This document shows, piece by piece, positions 21,204 to 29,229 of a stretch of 64,000 nt of DNA. The first letter of the stretch is position 1. Every line of letters begins with the position of its first letter. Below the pieces are notes generated by a model, which was not told where the DNA came from, searched no databases, and was given only the letters and a program-made list of their open reading frames with translations. The stretch spans positions 372,001-436,000 of the forward strand of contig CAVSNQ010000018.1 of NCBI GenBank assembly GCA_963729365.1. Reading direction: 5' to 3'. Origin of the DNA: JASHPR01 sp963729365 (lineage in GTDB: Bacteria > Actinomycetota > Actinomycetes > Streptosporangiales > Streptosporangiaceae). A program made the translations under genes and the position numbers.

Positions 21204-21228
21204 CTGCCCGCCGGGCCAACTCTCAAAC
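21204..21228 (-). promoter_or_regulatory. Weak SigB-type promoter candidate
   Basis: GTTT, 15 bases, GGGCAG on the minus strand, about 40 bases before the ATG at 21164. The -10 has C where T is expected, so this is weaker than the sites at 10912 and 21584. Confidence 0.25.
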
Positions 21229-21278
21229 AGGCGTGGCCAGGGCGCGATATCACGGGGGCGGTGAGAAAGGGCAAAAAG

Positions 21279-21312
21279 CGGCCCGTCCCCGGCGGAACCC
21301 GGGGACGGGCCG
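21279..21312 (-). terminator. Intrinsic terminator of the 67-residue membrane protein gene
   Basis: A perfect 14-base stem (CGGCCCGTCCCCGG with its complement) and a six-base loop, followed on the minus strand by CTTTTTG. Stem plus T-run is a classical rho-independent terminator, located 27 bases past the stop at 21339. It also insulates the downstream 230-residue gene. Confidence 0.85.
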
Positions 21313-21338
21313 GACGCTCGATCCTGCCCGCGGCAGGC

Positions 21339-21542
21339 TTACCAGTAATACCAGCGGCGGCGGGGCGGCCGGTTAAACCAGGAGCGGCGGCGCGGCCGGC
21401 CAACCGTTTCCCCGACGCGCACGACGAAGCCAAGCAGCCAGATAACCAGCGCGACTAGCGCCACCCACCACAGGACGTGTAGGGCAAACCCGAGTCCGCC
21501 CACGATAAGGATGATCAGCAGAGCGACTAGGACGATGGCCAT
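21339..21542 (-). CDS. Small hydrophobic membrane protein, 67 residues
   Basis: Two close hydrophobic helices (IVLVALLIILIVGGLGFAL and VALVALVIWLLGFVV) are followed by a short basic/aromatic tail (RRRSWFNRPPRRRWYYW). The ATG at 21542 has GAGGAAG upstream; the longer frame adds non-family residues. It has its own SigB-type promoter and an intrinsic terminator, so it is a stand-alone transcription unit. Similar small proteins are common in Streptomyces-like genomes and lack a known role; the regulatory context suggests a general-stress membrane protein. Confidence 0.75.
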   Translation of the reverse strand: MAIVLVALLIILIVGGLGFALHVLWWVALVALVIWLLGFVVRVGETVGRPRRRSWFNRPPRRRWYYW

Positions 21543-21583
21543 TGAACTTCCTCTCATGACCCTTAGCCAGACGGCCATTCCTT

Positions 21584-21607
21584 CTACCCGCCTGCGCGCG
21601 GCCAAAC
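21584..21607 (-). promoter_or_regulatory. SigB-type promoter
   Basis: GTTT, 14 bases, GGGTAG on the minus strand, giving a leader of about 35 bases before the ATG at 21542. It is the best match in the window to the actinobacterial general-stress consensus. Confidence 0.5.
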
Positions 21608-21697
21608 GTCCGGCCGCGGTTTCCCCGTGAAACGCGCGAAGCGGGCCATTCGGAGATGCGCCGCGCGCCGGCCCGGGCGTCCGCTACCCTGAGCGCC

Positions 21698-21730
21698 AAC
21701 TACGGAGAGTTAAAAGTAACTACGAAGAGT
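21698..21730 (+). promoter_or_regulatory. Direct repeat upstream of the Tat/DUF4331 genes, possible activator site
   Basis: AACTACGGAGAGT at 21698-21710 and AACTACGAAGAGT at 21718-21730 differ at one base and are exactly 20 bases apart, about two helical turns. They sit in an A/T-rich island about 60 bases before the Tat-protein ATG, unlike the surrounding sequence. This is typical of paired half-sites for a dimeric activator or response regulator. Confidence 0.5.
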
Positions 21731-21791
21731 AGTCAATTTGGCCTGCTCAGCACAGGGGCGCCTGGCATTCCGCGCTCCGGAAGGGACACCC

Positions 21792-22139
21792 ATGTCTGAC
21801 CCGAGCCAGCCGGAGCCGGCCGTGGCCGCTCGGGAGCCCCGGCCCGGCCCGTCGCGCCGCCGCGTGCTGCGCGGCGCCGCGGGCGCGGGGGCCGCAGGGC
21901 TCGCCGCGGCCGTCGTGACCGGCGCGGCCATGACGCCTGCGCTGGCCGAGACCAGCCGGGCGGCCGCATCCTCCGGGCCCGGAGCCAGGGACGCCGCCGC
22001 CAGCGACGGGGTTTCCGAGCCGGTCGTGGTGCACGTGCGCGATGTCCGGTCCGGCGAGATGGACGTGTTCGCCGGGACCCGGCACATCCGGCTCCGCGAC
22101 GTCGATCTGGCGGCCCGGCTGGCCCGGGCGGCCCGGTGA
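21792..22139 (+). CDS. Small Tat-exported protein of unknown function
   Basis: A 115-residue protein with a twin-arginine leader: SRRRVLRGAAGAGAAG, a hydrophobic Ala-rich core and an AMTPALAE cleavage region near residue 50. The mature part is only ~65 residues and contains VVVHVRDVRSGEMDVFAGTR. The start at 21792 has AAGGGA upstream. It is 46 bases before the DUF4331 gene on the same strand and probably shares its promoter. The pairing suggests both act outside or at the membrane, but no family was recognised. Confidence 0.7.
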   Translation: MSDPSQPEPAVAAREPRPGPSRRRVLRGAAGAGAAGLAAAVVTGAAMTPALAETSRAAASSGPGARDAAASDGVSEPVVVHVRDVRSGEMDVFAGTRHIRLRDVDLAARLARAAR

Positions 22140-22185
22140 TCGCCGGACTCGCCTCCTCAGCCACTTCAACCCAGTGAGGTAACTC

Positions 22186-23571
22186 ATGTCTTCCCATCGT
22201 GAGGCTCCGGAGATTTCCAAGGACCCGGTGGCCGACAGCACCGACGTGTACGCGTTCGTCAGCCCGGACCGGCCGGATGCGGTCACCCTGATCGCTAATT
22301 ACATCCCGTTGCAGGGGCCGGCGGGCGGGCCGAACTTCTACGAGTTCGGCGACGACGTGCTGTACGAGATCCACATCGACAACACCGGGGACTGCCGGGC
22401 CGACATCAGCTACCAGTTCCGCTTCCAGACCCAGCTACGGGACCCCGGCACCTTCCTGTACAACACCGGCCCGATCGAGGCGCTGGACAGCCCGAACTGG
22501 AACAGCCGCCAGTTCTACACCGTGACCCGGGTGCAGCACGGTGCCAGCCAGACCCTGGGGTCGGGGCTGGCCTGCCCGCCCTGCAACATCGGCCCGCTGT
22601 CCACCCCGTTCTACCCCAGCCTGGCCAAAGCGGCCGTGCATGAGCTGCCCGGCCGGACCCGGGTGTTCGCCGGGCAGCGGGCCGAGGGGTTCTACGTGGA
22701 CCTGGGCTCGATTTTCGACCTGGCCAACCTGCGGCCGTTCCAGCAGCTGCACGAGCAGTACGGGCTGCACGTATTCACCAAGCCCGCGCCGGGCGTCAAC
22801 GCCACCGCCGCGCTGAACGTGCACTCCATCGCCCTCCAGGTGCCGATCTCACAGCTCACCCGGCGCCGCGCCCGCGGCGCGGGCGACCCGGCGGCGGTGA
22901 TCGGCGTGTGGACCACGGCCAGCCGCCAGCGGATCCGGCTCTGGGACGCCGACAACGGCCAGAACATCAACACCGGCCCGTACCGCCAGGTATCGCGGCT
23001 GGGTAACCCGCTGGTCAACGAGGTCCTGATCCCGCTGGGCCGCAAAGACCTGTGGAACACTCTGCCGCCGTCCGACGACAAGCAGTTCGCGTCCTATGTC
23101 ACCCATCCCGAGCTGGCCGGCCTGCTGCCGGTGCTCTACCCCGGCGTGTTCCCCCACCTCGCCGCCCTCGCCAGCTCCGGGGCCGCCCGCGCCGACCTGG
23201 AGGCGATCCTGCTCACCGGGCTGCCGCCCGGCATCATCACCGGCTTCCAGAACTACACCGGCCCGGTGCTGGCCGACATGCTCCGGCTCAACACTGCGAT
23301 CCCGCCCGCCAGGAGACCGAACCAGCTCGGCATCATCGGCGGTGACCTGGCCGGGTACCCCAACGGGCGCCGCGTGTTCGACGACGTCGTCACCATCGAA
23401 CTGCGCGCCATCGCCGGAGCGACCTACCCGCTGGTGGACAAGAACTACACCCCCGACCCCGCCGCCGGGCTGGTCACCGACGGCCTCACCGCCAGCAGCG
23501 TCCCGTCCGGCTACCTGCGCCACTTCCCCTACCTCGGCGTGCCGTATAGCGGCTTCAGCACGCCATCGTGA
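22186..23571 (+). CDS. DUF4331 family protein
   Basis: A 461-residue protein. The N-terminus SSHREAPEISKDPVADSTDV is the DUF4331 signature (SSHREAP...D), and the motif YAFVSPDRPDAVTLIANYIP follows. Members are mostly beta-rich proteins of unknown role, often exported or envelope-associated. No signal peptide is visible here. The gene follows a small Tat-protein gene and is followed seven bases later by a 109-residue gene, making a three-gene unit. The direct repeats at 21698 are the most likely control site. Confidence 0.85.
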   Translation: MSSHREAPEISKDPVADSTDVYAFVSPDRPDAVTLIANYIPLQGPAGGPNFYEFGDDVLYEIHIDNTGDCRADISYQFRFQTQLRDPGTFLYNTGPIEALDSPNWNSRQFYTVTRVQHGASQTLGSGLACPPCNIGPLSTPFYPSLAKAAVHELPGRTRVFAGQRAEGFYVDLGSIFDLANLRPFQQLHEQYGLHVFTKPAPGVNATAALNVHSIALQVPISQLTRRRARGAGDPAAVIGVWTTASRQRIRLWDADNGQNINTGPYRQVSRLGNPLVNEVLIPLGRKDLWNTLPPSDDKQFASYVTHPELAGLLPVLYPGVFPHLAALASSGAARADLEAILLTGLPPGIITGFQNYTGPVLADMLRLNTAIPPARRPNQLGIIGGDLAGYPNGRRVFDDVVTIELRAIAGATYPLVDKNYTPDPAAGLVTDGLTASSVPSGYLRHFPYLGVPYSGFSTPS

Positions 23572-23578
23572 CGACGCG

Positions 23579-23908
23579 ATGACCGAAGCCACCCGGGGCC
23601 CCTCAAGCGCCGGCCGCGTCATCCTTGACCTGGGCGCGAACATGGGGGCCCTGATCCTCGACGCGCCCGCGGAGCTGGCCGGCCGGGAAATAGAAATCAG
23701 CCCGGCAGGCGGCGGTCCCGGGGGCCGCCGCACGCACTCGCTGGTCCGGGAGCGCCGGACCGGGGCCGGCACCAGCTACGCGGCGGTCTACCCCGACCTG
23801 CGCGCCGACGACTACATCATCTGGCGTGACGCCGTTACCCCGGCGGCCACGGTCACCGTCCGCGGCGGCCAGGTGGCTCGATGCTGCTGGCCTGCCAGTT
23901 CTCAATGA
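23579..23908 (+). CDS. Hypothetical protein downstream of DUF4331
   Basis: A 109-residue product, start ATG seven bases after the DUF4331 stop. It contains GRVILDLGANMGALILDAP and ELAGREIEISPAGGGPGGR, then a Tyr-rich segment SYAAVYPDLRADDYIIW. It looks like a small all-beta protein without membrane helices or cysteine pairs apart from a terminal CC. Codon bias and close spacing support a real gene. Function unknown; operon position ties it to the DUF4331 protein. Confidence 0.65.
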   Translation: MTEATRGPSSAGRVILDLGANMGALILDAPAELAGREIEISPAGGGPGGRRTHSLVRERRTGAGTSYAAVYPDLRADDYIIWRDAVTPAATVTVRGGQVARCCWPASSQ

Positions 23909-23962
23909 TCGGGGCGCGGTAGCCACGGCCGACTTCGCGGACGCGTGACCAGGGCTGCACGG

Positions 23963-24841
23963 TCAGGTGTCTAGGTTGGGATTCGCGGCCGGCAGCGAGA
24001 TCAGTCTCGCCGGCGGGCCGGATATCACGATCGCGGACTCTGCCGTCAGGTCCGGGCGGACGTGGACCAGCTCGCCGGGAGCCAGCATGCGCCAGCCTTG
24101 TTCGCCGTCGAGTTCTTCCGAGGCGACGACGACCGAAGGACGCGCCTGCAGGGCCGGCGCGTGTATGGACGAGGTCGCGCTCCGGACGTGCAAGCCGGCC
24201 GGGGCCGCCGGTCCGTCCGAGGCCGCGCTGGCCGCCTGGCTCGCCCCGGCGGGCCGCTCGATGATGTGCAGCGCATGCTGTCCCGGATAGCGCAGAGCCC
24301 ACAGATGGCCGGGCGTGGCGACGACCGTGTTCAGCGACGAGACCGGGAGACGGACGCTGATCCAGTGGACGGCAGCTGTGATCCCGGCGCCGACGTCGCC
24401 GCCGTGCACGTCGGTCTGCTGCGTGATCAGCGCGAAGAAGCGCTCGGAGTCGGTATCGCCCCGCACCAGCGAGCGGTACGGCCCCAGCTGGGCATCGATG
24501 CGCGAGGTTTCCCCGATTCCGCCGTTGTGCGCCATGATGCGGCCCTCCATCGCGAACGGATGGGTGTTTCGCACCGCCCGGCCGCCCGCGCTGGCCAGGC
24601 GCACGTGGGCCACGAACGTCGTCGACACGGCCTGCTTCGCCTCGCGGATGAACTCCTGGTCCCGGACGGCCGGCTCCGGCTGCTTGTCAAGCACCGGAGT
24701 CCCCAGCGGATCAAAGAACCCGATCCCGCTCCCGTCCGGGTTGCGCAGGCTCTGCGTTTCCAGGGAGTCCGGCGCGTCCAGCAGCCAGAAGGTCGCGGCC
24801 ACACGCTCGTCACCGGCAGTCATCCCGAACAGCCTGCACAT
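23963..24841 (-). CDS. Class II glutamine amidotransferase (YafJ/EgtC-like)
   Basis: A 292-residue enzyme beginning MCRLFGMTAG, so Cys2 is the N-terminal nucleophile after Met removal. Further family blocks are NPDGSGIGFFD, FVAHVRLASAG (oxyanion Arg), NTHPFAMEGRIMAHNGGI and RGDTDSERFFALI. These match stand-alone Ntn-hydrolase amidohydrolases of the YafJ/EgtC type, which cleave gamma-glutamyl amides. EgtC acts in ergothioneine synthesis, but no egtA/B/D/E genes are seen here, so the substrate is open. It is divergent from the MscS channel across 263 bases. Confidence 0.87.
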   Translation of the reverse strand: MCRLFGMTAGDERVAATFWLLDAPDSLETQSLRNPDGSGIGFFDPLGTPVLDKQPEPAVRDQEFIREAKQAVSTTFVAHVRLASAGGRAVRNTHPFAMEGRIMAHNGGIGETSRIDAQLGPYRSLVRGDTDSERFFALITQQTDVHGGDVGAGITAAVHWISVRLPVSSLNTVVATPGHLWALRYPGQHALHIIERPAGASQAASAASDGPAAPAGLHVRSATSSIHAPALQARPSVVVASEELDGEQGWRMLAPGELVHVRPDLTAESAIVISGPPARLISLPAANPNLDT

Positions 24842-25104
24842 GCCGGCGCTCCGCTCCGTGATCTAGGCTGAAGACCGTGCTGACCGCCGGCTCCGAGAGC
24901 CATCACGGTCCGCCCGCCCACCCAAGTGTCCCGGCTCCTCAGCTGCGGGACCACCCCGCTTCCGCCCATGGCCCGAGAGCAAGCGCCGGTTGGGCGGCAG
25001 AGGCCTGCCGCGTATGGTGAGTCGGGGGTCGATCGGCGTGACGTAGTCGCGCCGGCGTCGCCCGCCGTTGGCCGCGCAGGCCGGATGGGTCAGGTGAGGC
25101 GGGC

Positions 25105-25995
25105 ATGCCGATGCTTGGCGCGGTGGCACCGCTCACCGATATCGGGCTCTGGGCCCGCAGCAGCGGCCTGGAGATCGTCCTGTTGGTGACCGGGGCGATC
25201 CTGGCCACCCGGTTCGCTTCCTGGCTGGGCGGGCGGATCACGGCGCGCATCGACGCGCAGGCCGGTGATGTGGACGCCGTCTTGCGGACCGAGGCATCCA
25301 AGCACAGCCACGCGGTGGTCCTGGTCGTGACGTGGAGTGTGCTGGTCCTCCTGTACTGCCTGGCGGCCGTTCTGGTGGTCCAGCGGCTCGGCCTGCCGCT
25401 GACCGGGTTCGTCGCGCCCGCCGCGGTAGCCGGGGTCGCTCTGGGATTCGGTGCTCAGCGGATCGTGCAGGACGTGCTGGCCGGGTTCTTCATGGTGGCC
25501 GAGCGGCAGTACGGCTTCGGTGACCTGGTCCGCCTGAATGTGGCGGGCGTGACCGAGCCAGTGACTGGCACGGTCGGGGAGATGACCCTGCGCATCACCC
25601 GGATACGCACGGCGGACGGCGAGATCGTGACCACCCCGAACGGGCAGATCGTCCAGGTGATCAACCTGTCCAGGGACTGGGCCAGGGCCGTCGTGGACGT
25701 CCCGGTGCCGGCCAGTGCCGATGTAGCGGCCGTCAGTGCGCTGCTCGCCAGGGTCGGTGTCGACGCCTACGCCGACCAGGAGCTACACGACATGCTTCTG
25801 GATCCGCCCGCGGTGATGGGCGTCGAGAGCATGGACATCGACCAGTTCAAGATTCGCGTGGTGGTGCGTACTTTGCCCGGCCGGCAATTCGAGGTGGGCC
25901 GGGCCCTGCGCGTCCGCATCACCGCCGCGCTACTGCAGGCCGGAATCCATCTCCCGGCTAGCCTGGAAACCGCCGAGCCGACCTCGGCCCCATGA
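25105..25995 (+). CDS. Small-conductance mechanosensitive channel family protein (MscS)
   Basis: A 296-residue protein. Three N-terminal transmembrane helices end in the pore-lining helix with the Gly/Ala-rich motif VAGVALGFGAQRIVQDVLAG, followed by the beta domain (FGDLVRLNVAGVTEPVTGTV) and IVTTPNGQIVQVINLSRDW, then the alpha/beta C-terminal vestibule. MscS channels open at high membrane tension to relieve hypo-osmotic shock. The stop overlaps the next gene's ATG as ATGA. Confidence 0.9.
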   Translation: MPMLGAVAPLTDIGLWARSSGLEIVLLVTGAILATRFASWLGGRITARIDAQAGDVDAVLRTEASKHSHAVVLVVTWSVLVLLYCLAAVLVVQRLGLPLTGFVAPAAVAGVALGFGAQRIVQDVLAGFFMVAERQYGFGDLVRLNVAGVTEPVTGTVGEMTLRITRIRTADGEIVTTPNGQIVQVINLSRDWARAVVDVPVPASADVAAVSALLARVGVDAYADQELHDMLLDPPAVMGVESMDIDQFKIRVVVRTLPGRQFEVGRALRVRITAALLQAGIHLPASLETAEPTSAP

Positions 25996-26294
25996 CACGG
26001 ATCCGAATGCGCCGCTCGACGGTCGCGCTGTGCGCGTTCTTCCTGCTCACGCTCGCCGTCTACCTGCTGGTACGGCCCGACCCGGTGGTACGCCCGAGCC
26101 CGCTGGTCACCAACCCAGCGCCGACGCACTCGGCCTCAGCGGCGCCCGCGAAACGGACGACGAGCCCGGTCCCGGCATCGCCATCGCCGTCGCGGTCCCC
26201 CGCCGTTAGCCCGTCCGTTACGCCTGCCGTCCCGGCAGCTACACCGCCCGGCGTGACGCCGACTCCAGATCCGACCGGGACCGCGCCCCCGTAA
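25992..26294 (+). CDS. Single-pass membrane protein with Pro/Ser/Thr-rich exterior
   Basis: A 100-residue protein: RIRMRRSTVALCAFFLLTLA forms a basic start and transmembrane anchor, and the remaining ~65 residues are almost only Pro, Ser, Thr, Ala and Val, a likely cell-wall-spanning stalk. Its ATGA overlap with the channel gene implies coupled translation, so it may be a channel partner or a separate wall protein. No enzymatic domain. Confidence 0.65.
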   Translation: MTRIRMRRSTVALCAFFLLTLAVYLLVRPDPVVRPSPLVTNPAPTHSASAAPAKRTTSPVPASPSPSRSPAVSPSVTPAVPAATPPGVTPTPDPTGTAPP

Positions 26295-26313
26295 GCAGGA
26301 ACGCGGCCGACCG

Positions 26314-26973
26314 TCACCTGTGCGGCTGGCCCGGGGTGCCCGCGGGGACAGACACGGCCAGCTCGCCGCCGAGCTCGAACCCGCCGGACAGGCTGAGGTC
26401 GTCCCCGCTCCAGAAACGGCCAGCGTCGTACCAGTTCGGCCGGCGCGTGTCCGGCAGGAGTCCCATCGCCTGGTAGGTGACAGCCAGTACTTCCGCGCAG
26501 TAGGCGGTCTCCAGGCTGGCGTCCCCCGCCCTGCGCCTGACCGCCGGGATGTGCCCGGTCAGCCAGCGCGAGGCAAGCCGGGGGACGGACGGGAACGGGA
26601 GGCCGTCCAGCCTCGCGATCGTACGCAGGACAGCGTCCTCCATCGCGCGGCTGACCGGGCGATTCAGCTGGCGCAGCCAGGCCCGCTGGCCGTATTTGTT
26701 GGCCCAGATCAGCACCGCATCGTGCAGATCATGCAGCTGAACCCCACGCTGGCGCGTACCCGACCACGCGTCGGGCAGGGAACGGCCGAGCTCGGCATGC
26801 CACATTAGCGGCGGCAGGTCGCCGATGACGACGGACATGCCGACGTGATTGACCGGGCTGTTGGTCGCGATCCGGATGGCGCGGTCGGCGGCGGTATGCC
26901 CGCGAAACAGCCACAAGTCGCCCGTGCGCGTCAGGTTCAGGGCTGCCTCGAGTGGCACGCTAGCCGCCGGCAT
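26314..26973 (-). CDS. Permuted papain-like (YiiX/NlpC-P60-type) cysteine hydrolase candidate
   Basis: A 219-residue protein. GDLWLFRGHTAADRAIRIAT followed by SPVNHVGMSVVI gives the family's His in the first half, and TAYCAEVLAVTYQAMGL gives the Cys in the second half. This order, His before Cys, is the circularly permuted NlpC/P60 arrangement seen in YiiX/YaeF-like hydrolases. Such enzymes cleave amides or lipid esters. No signal peptide is seen. It is convergent with the Pro-rich gene (20-base gap) and divergent from the 59-residue gene. Confidence 0.6.
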   Translation of the reverse strand: MPAASVPLEAALNLTRTGDLWLFRGHTAADRAIRIATNSPVNHVGMSVVIGDLPPLMWHAELGRSLPDAWSGTRQRGVQLHDLHDAVLIWANKYGQRAWLRQLNRPVSRAMEDAVLRTIARLDGLPFPSVPRLASRWLTGHIPAVRRRAGDASLETAYCAEVLAVTYQAMGLLPDTRRPNWYDAGRFWSGDDLSLSGGFELGGELAVSVPAGTPGQPHR

Positions 26974-26978
26974 GGTCG

Positions 26979-26984
26979 TAGCCT
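26979..26984 (+). promoter_or_regulatory. -10 element for a leaderless transcript
   Basis: TAGCCT fits TANNNT and ends six bases before the GTG at 26991, with no ribosome site between. That spacing puts the transcript start at the start codon, as in actinobacterial leaderless mRNAs. Confidence 0.45.
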
Positions 26985-26990
26985 AGACAC

Positions 26991-27170
26991 GTGCGCTGGT
27001 GGAAAGTGCTGGGCCTGGCCGGCTTTGCAGGCGTCGCCGCGACCGGAGTCATGATCGCCCGGGCCGAACGGCAGCGCCGTGCCTACACCCCGGAGCAAGT
27101 CCGGGAGCGGCTGCACGCCCGGCTGGCCGAACCCGCGACGACCGGGGCGGATCCACCGCCAGAACCATAA
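26991..27170 (+). CDS. Small membrane-anchored protein, 59 residues
   Basis: The product begins MRWWKVLGLAGFAGVAATG, an N-terminal anchor, then RRAYTPEQVRERLHARLAE and a short Pro-rich end. The phrase (R/K)RRAYTPEQVRERL is typical of a small actinobacterial family of unknown function. It starts at a GTG with a -10 box just upstream and no ribosome site, consistent with leaderless translation, and is closed by a 12-base-stem hairpin directly after the TAA. Divergent from the hydrolase candidate. Confidence 0.75.
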   Translation: MRWWKVLGLAGFAGVAATGVMIARAERQRRAYTPEQVRERLHARLAEPATTGADPPPEP

Positions 27171-27204
27171 TCGCGCGGCGAACCAGTTTGGCTCGCCGCG
27201 CGAT
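27170..27204. terminator. Bidirectional hairpin between convergent small genes
   Basis: ATCGCGCGGCGA and its exact complement form a 12-base stem around an 11-base loop. It starts at the last base of the upstream stop codon and ends eight bases before the convergent phasin-like gene, so it can serve both. No long T-run. Confidence 0.65.
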
Positions 27205-27211
27205 GATTAGG

Positions 27212-27535
27212 TCACTTGGCCGTGGAACCGTTCTTCCTGGCCGGTGCTTCGTGGTGCACTGCGGTCAGCGGCGCCATGGCCTTCAGGGCGTCCTCGGCGA
27301 ACTTCCGCTGGCTGGCCAGCATCTGCTCGGCGAAGTCGTAGGCGCTCGCGATCAGCTCATGCGGCCTGGGCAGCTTGTCGGTGAAGGGCAAGCTCAGATC
27401 CGGCAGGTCCGGGGTGAACGACTGGACCTTGCTGGTCCAGGTCTCGATCGCCTCGACGACTACGGCCTGGCTTTTGCGGACCGTGCTCAGGATGTCCTCC
27501 TGCAGGTCACGGCCCATGGTGCGGGCTTCGGTCAT
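27212..27535 (-). CDS. Phasin-like amphipathic protein
   Basis: A 107-residue, largely helical protein: VRKSQAVVVEAIETWTSKVQ, then FTDKLPRPHELIASAYDFAEQMLASQRKFAEDAL, ending in basic KNGSTAK (quoted in parts; the helical core spans residues 15-95). The P-x-x-hydrophobic break and FAEQ-x-L-x-x-Q-RKFAED pattern resemble actinobacterial phasin-like and heparin-binding small proteins, which coat granules or lipid bodies. AGGAGGAG precedes the ATG, and the strongest promoter in the window lies just upstream, so high expression is likely. Confidence 0.65.
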   Translation of the reverse strand: MTEARTMGRDLQEDILSTVRKSQAVVVEAIETWTSKVQSFTPDLPDLSLPFTDKLPRPHELIASAYDFAEQMLASQRKFAEDALKAMAPLTAVHHEAPARKNGSTAK

Positions 27536-27556
27536 GACTCCTCCTCAGGGTCTATG

Positions 27557-27576
27557 TTGCTTACTATATCAAGCAA
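27557..27576 (-). promoter_or_regulatory. Inverted repeat overlapping the -10 box, probable operator
   Basis: TTGCTT and AAGCAA are separated by eight bases that contain the -10 hexamer of the phasin-like gene. A repressor dimer here would block RNA polymerase. Symmetry and position are seen directly; the regulator is unknown. Confidence 0.5.
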
Positions 27577-27592
27577 GCGGGTGATTTGTCAA
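27563..27592 (-). promoter_or_regulatory. Near-consensus vegetative promoter of the phasin-like gene
   Basis: On the minus strand TTGACA (27592-27587), an 18-base spacer and TATAGT (27568-27563) lead to a short leader and an AGGAGGAG site. This close match to the housekeeping consensus is exceptional in such G/C-rich DNA. Confidence 0.8.
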
Positions 27593-27797
27593 GCGGAGAC
27601 GGCTTGCCGCCGCTGCCGGGCAAGGTCGGGGACCAGCAGGCCAAGAAGGTCGCCGAGGCATTCATCAAGGGCCCAGCCGCGCCAGGCGACGATCGCGACC
27701 ACGCTGTTCCGTGACAAGATTGATCAGCTCGGGGCCTGATCTCCGCCCGGCTGCCGTGAGGTCAGGGCGGATCGGTTCGATCTGGTAGGGAGCTGCG

Positions 27798-29054
27798 ATG
27801 ACCTGGCCGGCATCGCGCGCGCCCGCCACGGCGCAGGCCCGCGCCCGAACCAGGGCGCTGTGGTGGCAGTCGGCCCGGCTGGCCCTGGGCACCGCCTCGG
27901 CGCTCGGGCTGGCCCGCTTCGCCTACGGCCTGCTCGTCCCGGCCATGCGTGCCGAACTGGGCTGGAGCCTGGCCCGGGCCGGCAGCCTGACCACCGCCAA
28001 CGGCGTCGGGTATCTCATCGGGGCGGTGGCCGCGGCCCGGATTGCCCGCCGGCTGGGCGAGACGACCACCTTCCGGCTGGGCATGGTCCTCACCGCCGCC
28101 GCGCTCGCCGCGACGGCGGCCACCAGCAGCTATCCGCTTCTCCTGCTGGCCCGCGCGGCGGCCGGAGCGTTCGGGGCGCTGGTGTTCATCACCGGCGGTG
28201 TGGTCGCTTCCCGCCTGGCGGCCAGCCTCCGGTCCGCCGTTCCGCTGGCCATCTACTTCTCCGGTGCCGGGCTGGGCATCGCGGCCAGCGGCACCGTCAT
28301 CCCGCCCTTCCTCGGCCACCACCCCGGCCGGTGGCCGCTCGCGTGGGTCGGCCTGGCCCTGGCTGCCGCCCTGGCGGCGCTCATCAGCTGGACCGCTGCG
28401 CGCTCCAGCACCGCAAGCACCGCCAGTACCGCTGGCGCTCCCACCGCCGCCACCGGCGGTACCGCCGACCCGGCCAGCGCCGGCGCGCCGCTCGTCGACC
28501 TGGGCGCCGTCGCGCGACTGTGGCGGGTCGCGTCGGCCTACCTGCTGTTCGCGGCGGGATACATCGCCTACATCACCTTCCTGTCGGCCTACCTGACCGC
28601 TCACCACGCCGGCGTCGCCCAGGTGGCGTTCACCTGGGCCGCGCTGGGCATCGCCGCGGTCGCGGCGCCCGCGATGTGGAGCCGGCCGATGGACCGCTGG
28701 CCCGGCGCCAGGACCCTCGCCGCGTCGCTGGCCGCGCTCAGCGCGGCGGCCGGGGTGGCCCTGATCAGCGCCGCGCCCGCCGTGGTGCTTGTGTCGGCCA
28801 TCGGCTACGGAGCTACCTTCCTGGTCGTTCCCGCCGCCATCACCAGGCTCGTCCATGCGGCCGTTCCCCGTACCGGCTGGACCGGGGCGCTGGCCGCTTT
28901 CACCGTGGTGTTCGCGGTCGGCCAGACGGCCGGGCCCTACCTGGCCGGACTGCTGGCCGACGAGTATGGCACCGGCGCCACGCTGGTCTGGACCGCCGCG
29001 CTGTGCGCGGCCGGGGCCGGGCTGAGCATGACCGTGCAGTCCGGCCGCCGGTGA
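27798..29054 (+). CDS. MFS transporter, YbfB/YjiJ-like
   Basis: A 418-residue 12-helix protein. The first helix region LGLARFAYGLLVPAMRAELG is the YbfB/YjiJ signature (GxxRFxYxxLLPxM). A Gly/Ala/Thr-rich loop of about 40 residues separates the two six-helix halves. The substrate is unknown; relatives are exporters of drugs or sugars. A GGTAGGGAG-like site precedes the ATG. Downstream 175 bases separate it from the ligase gene. Confidence 0.85.
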   Translation: MTWPASRAPATAQARARTRALWWQSARLALGTASALGLARFAYGLLVPAMRAELGWSLARAGSLTTANGVGYLIGAVAAARIARRLGETTTFRLGMVLTAAALAATAATSSYPLLLLARAAAGAFGALVFITGGVVASRLAASLRSAVPLAIYFSGAGLGIAASGTVIPPFLGHHPGRWPLAWVGLALAAALAALISWTAARSSTASTASTAGAPTAATGGTADPASAGAPLVDLGAVARLWRVASAYLLFAAGYIAYITFLSAYLTAHHAGVAQVAFTWAALGIAAVAAPAMWSRPMDRWPGARTLAASLAALSAAAGVALISAAPAVVLVSAIGYGATFLVVPAAITRLVHAAVPRTGWTGALAAFTVVFAVGQTAGPYLAGLLADEYGTGATLVWTAALCAAGAGLSMTVQSGRR

Positions 29055-29229
29055 AGGTCCGGGCGGCCGCGGCGCGCGCACGACCGGTCACGGGTGCCGG
29101 GCCAGGCCGCTATCCCGGTCGGCCGGCGGGCAGGCATAGTGGTGTCCGGCTGGCTGATCCGGCCCTGGCGCCGCAGGGCGCTGACCGGCCGCCGCAGGCG
29201 AACCGGAGCTCATGGCGAGGAGGCAGGAT

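Noticed and set aside
27601..27740. C-terminal-like remnant frames (for example ending LFRDKIDQLGA)
   Set aside because: No start codon, ribosome site or recognisable family; too short to call a pseudogene.
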